Assembly: GCA_007131535.1 (NCBI GenBank)
Contig: SLQI01000501.1
Span: 1-9,965 of the forward strand
Source of the DNA: Balneolales bacterium
Lineage (GTDB): Bacteria > Bacteroidota > Rhodothermia > Balneolales > Natronogracilivirgulaceae
DNA: 9,965 nucleotides
Reading direction: 5' to 3'
Under the pieces are notes generated by a model. The model was not told the origin of the DNA, made no database searches, and worked only from the letters and a program-made list of their open reading frames with translations. The position numbers and the translations under genes were made by a program. Each line of letters opens with the position of its first letter. Within the stretch, counting starts at the first letter, position 1. Below, piece after piece: positions 1-6,600 of this stretch.

Positions 1-3000
1 CACATTCCTGCCACCTGAAATCCGCTCCAGTACACGGGAAGACTGGTATCGGATTGTTCCAGCAAATTCAGCTGGGCATTGCGCAACGCTTCCGACGGAG
101 CCTGACCATCAAGCAGATATTCAAACATACGGATACTGAGGTTTTGGGTGCTGCGGTCTACGACCGGCCATAGGGTATAAATTACATTTTGGGCTCCGGC
201 GGACATGAACGTGCGGTTTAACGATATCATCCCTTCTGATCCGAATAATTTGCCCAACCCGCTTTCGCAGCTGCTTAGGTAGACCAGCTCGGCATTCAGC
301 CGCAAATTGCTGAGTTCTTCAACCGAGGTCAGATGGTATGGCCCGGAAGAGTCATCCCGGCTTAAGATAAGTCCGGAGAGGGCCGGCTCACTATGGTTAA
401 ATAAACTGTGCGTGGCAAAATGCACATACCGGGCTGAAGTCAACCCGGAGAGATTGTTTTGGGTAGCTTCGCTCCTTTGAAAAACACGGGAGGATTTTCC
501 GGACTGGCGCATTAACTGGTCGATATAAGCTACTTCTTCTTCAGTGCCCGGCAAGTATGCAAACCGGTTGTCTTCTGTCAACACGGATCGGTAAAGCCCC
601 TGAGGAGGCTGATCATAAGCTAACAGGCCTTCCTGCTTAACCGGGGTGTGATCTTGCTGATCAAAAATCGGGGCAAAAGCCGCGTAATCCAATTCGTATT
701 CCGGGTCCGCCTCACGCTGAAACCTGTTATAAGCCAAGCTGAGTGAATAGTTGGTGCTTATGGAGTGGCTGCGTAGCAAATAGGGTTTATCCGAAAAGTT
801 ATCAGCGGGGTGTTCCGGGTTGAACAGAGCTGCAAAGGGGACGTGGAACAATTCTCTGTGTGGCAGAATAACAAGGTGTCCGGCCTGATTTATAGCCGGA
901 GCAACCGGAGCTATAAGCGCTTGGTATAGGTCGGAGTTTAGCTCCCTGAATATGTTTCTTTCGGAGTCACGAATCAGAGTTCTTCTTGAAGCCAGGTCGG
1001 CAAATTTTACAGCTGCTTCTGCTAAATCAAAACGAGTGGAAACTCTTTGAATGCCTGTTTCTTCACCGGTAATGTAGGTGATATAGTTATAATCCTCGCC
1101 GAGAAAATAATCAAGGATCAGCGTACCTTCGGGGAGCTTGCTGCGAAGTTCTTCAGGAGTCAGCTCATGCCGGAATCCATGCAACTTCCCGCTATCCGGA
1201 TTCAGCTCTTTGATTCGGTCAGCTTCATCATAATAAGCCAGGGTTACGGTTTCATAAGCGTGTTGAATACCTGAAACCCGTTCGGGGTGTATGGAGTCCT
1301 CGCGGGCATTGTTAAGACGGGCAAGCTCAATGTTGAGCCGGGTTCGGACTTCCCTCAGTCGTTCAAGCCGGCCGGTATCCCGCGCCGTTGCGGAGAAAGG
1401 TTGCTGGTTACCGGAAGTAATCGCAGCACTGGTTACTATGGCTTTATGTTGCTGCATGATGGAAAAGAGCCGTGCTTCAACTTCATTGGGAAACTTTTCG
1501 GCAAAGGCATAAATAGCATTATAGATATCCTCAGCCTTATCATCCAGAAAATCACTTAGGGCAAGGTGGGCGTCTGTATCAGAAAAGTGAGTTCTAATCT
1601 CCCATTGATTGGTCAAAGCGGCATCATAGGCTGAAAGCGCATTGTTCAGATAAGCTGCATCGCCGGAGTGTTCATACTTTGCAAACAGGCTTTTACCTTT
1701 GCCGTGAAGCGAAATAATCAATCGTGAAAAATCAGAAGTTCCTCCGTCTCTTGCAGCCATTTCATAGCCGCCGCTATCTTTAATGACGCTGTTGTTCCGG
1801 GAAATCGCTTTACGGAAGGTCTCTACTGCACTTTGAAAATCTCCCGACTGGTAATACGTATCGGCAATCAGGTTCAGAGCGCTGAGTGCATGCATATGAT
1901 CCGGCGGAAAATAATCGCCGGCTATACTAAGCTGGGAGTAACCGGCTTCCAGTGCCTTATTCCATTGTGCTTTGGATTGATGAATCTGCTGGAGATAAGA
2001 ATGCGCTTCAGCCAGAAAACCTGCCTGGGATTCGGAATCCTCTTTGAGTATCGGGATTGACCGGACCAACAGATCACGGGCTTCTTGATAATTTCCTTTA
2101 CGTGTTAGTATCCCTGCTATACGCACTTTTACTCGTTGCGTATTTGGGTGATCGGCTCCCAGTTCCGCTTTTCGGCCTTCAAAAGCCTGCCGCGCAGTGG
2201 ACAGGGCTTCGTCATATTCGTGTTTATCCCGGTAAACCCGGCTGAGATTAAAAAGCACCCGAACCGTACGGGGATGCTTCGGTCCGAACAACTCGCGGGA
2301 AATGGAGAGGGAGCGTTGATAATGTTCGGCGGCACGAGTCAGGTCTTTCAGGTTGACATACGCAATGGCCATATTGTTATGCATGGCCGCACGTCCGCTG
2401 TGAATGGCATCTTCGCCTCTTCGATCATACAACTCCCGGACTTTGGTAAATTGCTCGATAGCACCGTGAAAATCGTTGACACGTAGCAGGTGAAGACCGT
2501 AGGCCATATTTGTGGATTGCACAAGAGCCGATTCGGGGTCACGGTAGGCTTCGGCATACTCCACCGCTTTATTCATAAATATACCGGCTTCCCTGTATTG
2601 ATTGCGGCTATGTAAAAACCGGCCGTAACGATGGTATATCAAACCAAGAAATCCTTCATCCCGCTCTTCATAGGGCATGGAATGATGGGCATCCAAAGCG
2701 AGTTCCATTTGGGCAGTTACAGAGTCGCGACCGGCACCGTAACTGATGAGATTTCGCATTTGAAAATGACGGGCTCGTGTAGCCTGATCCCAGATTTCAT
2801 GGATTGTAAAAAGAGAGTCGGCCACAGGGGCTGCGGCAAGCGCGGAGTCGATATGTCCGGCCGAACGCCATTGGCGCACCTGGTCGAGCTTTTGGTGAGC
2901 TAATGAAGTATCAGCTTCAAATTGTTGGAATGATTCATCCGAATTGGAATTGTACTCTCTCTGATCTGATTCTCCACAGGCAACAAACAGTAGCAAGACC

Positions 3001-3104
3001 AACAAAAATATGCCCGGCCAAACCGGTGGGGGGTACCGAAACCTGATTATACCGTTAGGAAGTCGGATTCCAAGAGGAACCGCGGGCAGACATGTTGATC
3101 TCAT
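1..3104 (-). CDS. TPR-CHAT (caspase-like) lipoprotein, C-terminus cut by window edge
   Basis: Reading the minus strand from ATG at 3104-3102 gives 1034 codons without a stop, ending inside the gene at base 1. An in-frame TAG at 3116-3114 limits the start. No good Shine-Dalgarno is visible, which is common in this group. Residues 32-42 are a hydrophobic stretch after Arg21 and Arg23, ending FVAC with Cys43: a signal-peptidase-II lipobox, so a lipid-anchored envelope protein is predicted. Residues of about 100-455 are helical TPRs, the clearest from about 238 on. They include kinesin-light-chain-type landmarks FGPKHPRT (near residue 275) and LGADHPNT. A helical linker follows, then LPEGTLILDYF (near 655), typical of the segment before CHAT. 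The CHAT domain starts near 730 (LPHRELFHVPF near 746). The catalytic pair is His899 in HFATHS and Cys946 in YLSSCESGLGK, followed by AGAQNVIYTLWPVVD and finally YWSGFQVAG. Only a few CHAT residues are probably missing. CHAT proteins are clan-CD caspase relatives, some acting as proteases. Substrate and partner are unknown. Confidence 0.93.
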   Translation of the reverse strand, partial: MRSTCLPAVPLGIRLPNGIIRFRYPPPVWPGIFLLVLLLFVACGESDQREYNSNSDESFQQFEADTSLAHQKLDQVRQWRSAGHIDSALAAAPVADSLFTIHEIWDQATRARHFQMRNLISYGAGRDSVTAQMELALDAHHSMPYEERDEGFLGLIYHRYGRFLHSRNQYREAGIFMNKAVEYAEAYRDPESALVQSTNMAYGLHLLRVNDFHGAIEQFTKVRELYDRRGEDAIHSGRAAMHNNMAIAYVNLKDLTRAAEHYQRSLSISRELFGPKHPRTVRVLFNLSRVYRDKHEYDEALSTARQAFEGRKAELGADHPNTQRVKVRIAGILTRKGNYQEARDLLVRSIPILKEDSESQAGFLAEAHSYLQQIHQSKAQWNKALEAGYSQLSIAGDYFPPDHMHALSALNLIADTYYQSGDFQSAVETFRKAISRNNSVIKDSGGYEMAARDGGTSDFSRLIISLHGKGKSLFAKYEHSGDAAYLNNALSAYDAALTNQWEIRTHFSDTDAHLALSDFLDDKAEDIYNAIYAFAEKFPNEVEARLFSIMQQHKAIVTSAAITSGNQQPFSATARDTGRLERLREVRTRLNIELARLNNAREDSIHPERVSGIQHAYETVTLAYYDEADRIKELNPDSGKLHGFRHELTPEELRSKLPEGTLILDYFLGEDYNYITYITGEETGIQRVSTRFDLAEAAVKFADLASRRTLIRDSERNIFRELNSDLYQALIAPVAPAINQAGHLVILPHRELFHVPFAALFNPEHPADNFSDKPYLLRSHSISTNYSLSLAYNRFQREADPEYELDYAAFAPIFDQQDHTPVKQEGLLAYDQPPQGLYRSVLTEDNRFAYLPGTEEEVAYIDQLMRQSGKSSRVFQRSEATQNNLSGLTSARYVHFATHSLFNHSEPALSGLILSRDDSSGPYHLTSVEELSNLRLNAELVYLSSCESGLGKLFGSEGMISLNRTFMSAGAQNVIYTLWPVVDRSTQNLSIRMFEYLLDGQAPSEALRNAQLNLLEQSDTSLPVYWSGFQVAGM

Positions 3105-3284
3105 TACATCAGACTAATAATTGTATAACCGGTTCAGGGCTTATGATACTTTAAGATGAAAGCAACTTAAAAAAGATAATTTAATAAGCCAATAAGATTG
3201 CGAAATCAGATGAATGGAATATCATTGTTTGTTATCGAGATGGGGGGAATAGATTTTTAAATAAGGTGTTAAAATTTATGTAAG

Positions 3285-3314
3285 TTATTGTTCGCCAACA
3301 TTCTACAGTATAAT
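3285..3314 (+). promoter_or_regulatory. Candidate sigma-70-like promoter for the subtilase gene (weak)
   Basis: An exact TATAAT lies at 3309-3314. Upstream are two poor -35 candidates: TTATTG at 3285-3290 with an 18-bp spacer, or TTGTTC at 3288-3293 with a 15-bp spacer. There is no extended -10 motif. Primary promoters in Bacteroidota often follow a different consensus, and A/T-rich DNA yields TATAAT by chance, so this is tentative. It would give a leader of about 335 nt. Confidence 0.22.
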
Positions 3315-3644
3315 ACATGATTGAGTATATAGGTTTAAACATACTTAAATAATAAGGTTTACAAAGATTTAAATTTTTTTTACGCTATTATATGTAAGGG
3401 ATACAAGAGCTAAAGCTCATTAAAGATATGTATGGTAAAAAGAGCATACATTAAACCAACTGAGCGGGGTAACTCGGATTGTCGAAGGAAAGTGATGTTG
3501 AATATACAGGTATTCTGTGAGGTTTAGCCCTACTGTGTATTGGTCGGTATGAAATGGATTGAACGTATGGACCTTTACAGTGCAGCTTTCTACGGCAATG
3601 TTTAAACATGCAGGTTGGTTGGTCTGAACACAAGAAAAAATTAC

Positions 3645-3650
3645 GGAGGT
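3645..3650 (+). promoter_or_regulatory. Ribosome binding site that fixes the subtilase start
   Basis: GGAGGT lies 6 nt before ATG at 3657-3659. The same frame is open back to a TTG at 3615, which would add 14 residues (VGLNTRKNYGGNC after the initiator) in front of the signal peptide. The strong Shine-Dalgarno and the normal signal-peptide start MKLFLSSRLL support 3657 over 3615. Confidence 0.85.
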
Positions 3651-3656
3651 AATTGC

Positions 3657-6600
3657 ATGAAGCTTTTTCTATCAAGTCGGTTATTAATATGTGTATTATT
3701 ATTAGCCATGTTGCCGGATTCCAATCTCAACGCACAATCGGATCCGGATCGGAGCCAACAATTGCGGTCGTTTTCAGCCGAACAGTCTGCTAAATGGCAG
3801 GAAGCCCGCCGGGAAGTACTGGAGTATGCCGAAGAAAGAGGAATAGAAATAAGAAAAGAGCTCGATGATGGGCGAGTCATGGAGCTAATGCGGTTCGATG
3901 ACGGATTTCCGGTTTATTATGTAACCCAAAATCGCAGCAGTGCCATCACTTCTTCGGTTATTGAAATCTGGCCGGGTGGTGAGACCGGACTGGAACTTAC
4001 CGGCGCCGGGCAAATGCTCGGAATATGGGAAGGCGGTGTGCCGGATACCGATCATCAGGAGTTCACCGATAACCGATTAATTATTCGGGATGATGTCAGC
4101 AGCTCTGACCATGCCACTCATGTTGGCGGCACCATGATTGCCGCAGGCGTGGACGAAGATGCAAAAGGAATGGCCCATGAAGGCGAACTGCTGGCATACA
4201 CCTGGAGCAACACCCTGTCCAATATGGCCGATGCGGCTGACCAGGACAATTTACTGGTAGCCAACCATTCCTGGGGATCAGTCCGGGGCTGGAGCGATCG
4301 ACACGACCCGGGTAACTGGCGCTGGTATGGTGATCCCGAAGTAAGTGAAACCGAGGATTATCTGTTTGGCTTCTATTCGGAAACCAGCCGGGAATGGGAT
4401 GAGCTGGCCAACAACGCTCCCGAACTGGTGATGGTCAACTCTGCCGGCAACACCCGGCTCAGCGGACCTGATGAGCAACCTGTTTCCCATGAAGTTTGGG
4501 ATCCGGATGAAGAAGATTGGGTTACATCGACCACCGAACGCAATCTCGACGGTGAACCCCATGGATATCAAACCATTGGTTCGAAGTCGACGGCTAAAAA
4601 TGTATTGAGTGTCGGGGCGGTTCATCCCATTGATGACGGGTACGAACAGCCGGGCGATGTGGATCTGGGCTCGTTCAGCAGCTGGGGACCAACCGATGAC
4701 GGACGTGTTAAACCCGATATCGTTGCTCAGGGTACTAATGTTTACTCGCCGGTCACTGGCAGCAGCAGCTATGGTACCATGCAGGGTACATCCATGTCCG
4801 CTCCGGTGGTCAGTGGAACGGTAGCCTTATTACAGGAACTCTACCGGGATTTACATCAGGAAGATCCGAAATCGGCAACTATCCGGGCGTTGTTGTTTCA
4901 TACCGTGGATCAGGCCGGCTTCAACGAAGGGCCGGACTACCGTTTCGGCTGGGGCCTGATGAACGGGCAACGAGCAGCGGAAACTCTGAATGCCGCGTCC
5001 CAGTCTAATAGTGGACACGTGGTTATGGAAACCGAGCTGGATGAAGGGCAGACTTACGAATACACCCTCACTTCCGATGGCGATGGCCCGCTTCAGGCCA
5101 CCCTCGCATGGACAGATCCTGAAGGCGAACCGCCTTCCGCCCAGCTCAATCCGGATGATATCATGCTGGTTAATGATCTTGACCTTCGCATCGAGGGGCC
5201 AAACGGGCAAACTTATGAACCGTTTATTCTGGATCCCGATAATCCCGATGATCCGGCAACAACTGGTGATAACATCCGTGATATCGCGGAAAAAGTACTG
5301 GTAGAGGACACCCAGGAAGGCGAGTATATCGTCCGGGTCACCCATAAAGGAAATCTGGACGATGGAAGCCAGCCGTTTTCATTGATCATCAGTGATGATG
5401 TTGAAGACCCCTTTGAAATACCGTTTGCCGGCGGAATGGGCACTGAAGACGATCCCTATCAGGTTGCTACCGCGGATCAGCTGGCCGAGGTAGGTAATTA
5501 CCTGGGTAATCACTTCATCGTAACCGCAGACATTGATGCCGCTTCCCTGGGTGATCTTGAACCGATCGGCACCTACTTCCCGGAGTCCCATGATGGGGTC
5601 TATTTCGAGAACACATTTGACGGGAACGGACACGTCATTTCCAATCTGTCAGTTTACAATGATGAGGGAGCCACCGGCATGTTTGCGGCCACATCCAGTA
5701 GTGCCGTAATTAACAATCTAACGCTGGAGAATATTCAGGTGGTTTCTGAAGGAGAGAATATTGAGACCGGAGGTTTGGCCGGCCGCATCTTCGGTGAGGT
5801 GCGCGACGTGCATGTAACCGGATCGGTCGAGAGTGACGGCAATTTTGTGGGAGGTATTGTCGGTCTAAGCTGGAACGGACATATCAGCAACAGTACTTCC
5901 GGTGTAAAAGTGACCGGACAAGCTGGAACAGGTGGAATACTCGGCTCCAATTCCGGTGGAGGTGATTCTGAGCTTCTGAATTCACATACCACAGAACATG
6001 CCAGTGTATCCGGATCGGGTACGGTTGGCGGAGTGTTGGGGCGGAATTCCGATGGTACCGTTGAAGATGTTTCCAATTACGCTAATGTAATCGGATCCGG
6101 CGGGGGTGTTGGAGGAGTAGTCGGGAGTAACTCCGATCCCCTTGAAAATGCCTATAACACGGGAGATGTTGAAGCAGGTGGTCAATCGATGGGCGGAGTT
6201 GCCGGTGTCAATTCAGGTACGATCTATCGTGTTTATAATACCGGTACATTTACGGGCAATGATTTCACTTCCGGGGGTATTGTTGGTCAGAACACCAGCT
6301 CCGGAGTCCTGCAGGATGCCTACAACTTCGGTGATGGCGTCACTTCCGGAAATGGGGGTGGTGCAGTCGGATGGAATAACGGCGGCACCTTAAACAGCTC
6401 CTACAGCACGGGATTTACAGATACCGGTATTCGCACCGGGGGGCTGATCGGTCACAACGAGGGTACGGTCAACGATAGTTACTGGGACATGGATTCCAGA
6501 GATGATGACGATGGCGTCGGTGACGGATCGACCGATGGTGTTGAAGGATTAACCGAAGATGAAATAACCGGCGCGGCCGCCCAGGACAACATGAGCGGTC

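Larger units (their letters stand above)
3105..3656. promoter_or_regulatory. Divergent intergenic region and long leader of the subtilase gene
   Basis: This 552-bp stretch separates two divergent starts and must hold both promoters. It is AT-rich, especially at 3150-3400. I see no convincing coding region and no known riboswitch class. Small inverted repeats include GAGC/GCTC at 3407-3418, and ATGTATG (3428-3434) pairing with CATACAT (3445-3451) over a 10-nt loop. The palindrome GTTTAAAC occurs twice, each time followed by AT: 3333-3342 and 3600-3609. The second copy lies inside the 12-bp palindrome ATGTTTAAACAT (3598-3609). If transcription starts anywhere near the AT-rich block, the subtilase mRNA has a leader of roughly 250-340 nt. 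For the CHAT gene I could not pick a promoter. Confidence 0.6.

Noticed and set aside
1047..2903. Several plus-strand open frames of 60-116 codons across this region
   Set aside because: They lie antisense to the 1034-codon TPR-CHAT frame, have no recognisable domains, and are explained by the codon pattern of the real gene.
1..3104. A CRISPR-associated TPR-CHAT (Csx29-like) system
   Set aside because: There are no CRISPR repeats or cas genes in the window, and the protein has a predicted lipoprotein signal, unlike cytoplasmic Csx29.
3549..3605. An 18-codon frame MKWIERMDLYSAAFYGNV in the leader as a leader peptide or truncated gene
   Set aside because: It is too short, has no ribosome binding site, and matches nothing I recognise; kept only as part of the leader observation.
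3400..3650. A riboswitch (for example c-di-GMP) in the subtilase leader
   Set aside because: I found none of the conserved cores of common riboswitch classes and only short, weak stems.
3615..3656. Upstream TTG start for the subtilase
   Set aside because: It would place 14 extra residues before a standard signal peptide and lacks a good ribosome binding site, whereas ATG at 3657 has GGAGGT at 6 nt.
3451..3675. Minus-strand frame of 74 codons over the subtilase start and leader
   Set aside because: It overlaps the subtilase ribosome binding site and start, is Cys- and basic-rich without a domain, and has no ribosome binding site; most likely chance.
5769..6500. CRISPR-like or tandem DNA repeat because of the 81-bp spacing
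   Set aside because: The periodicity is at protein level (GLUG cores in frame) and the DNA between cores is diverged; it is coding sequence.
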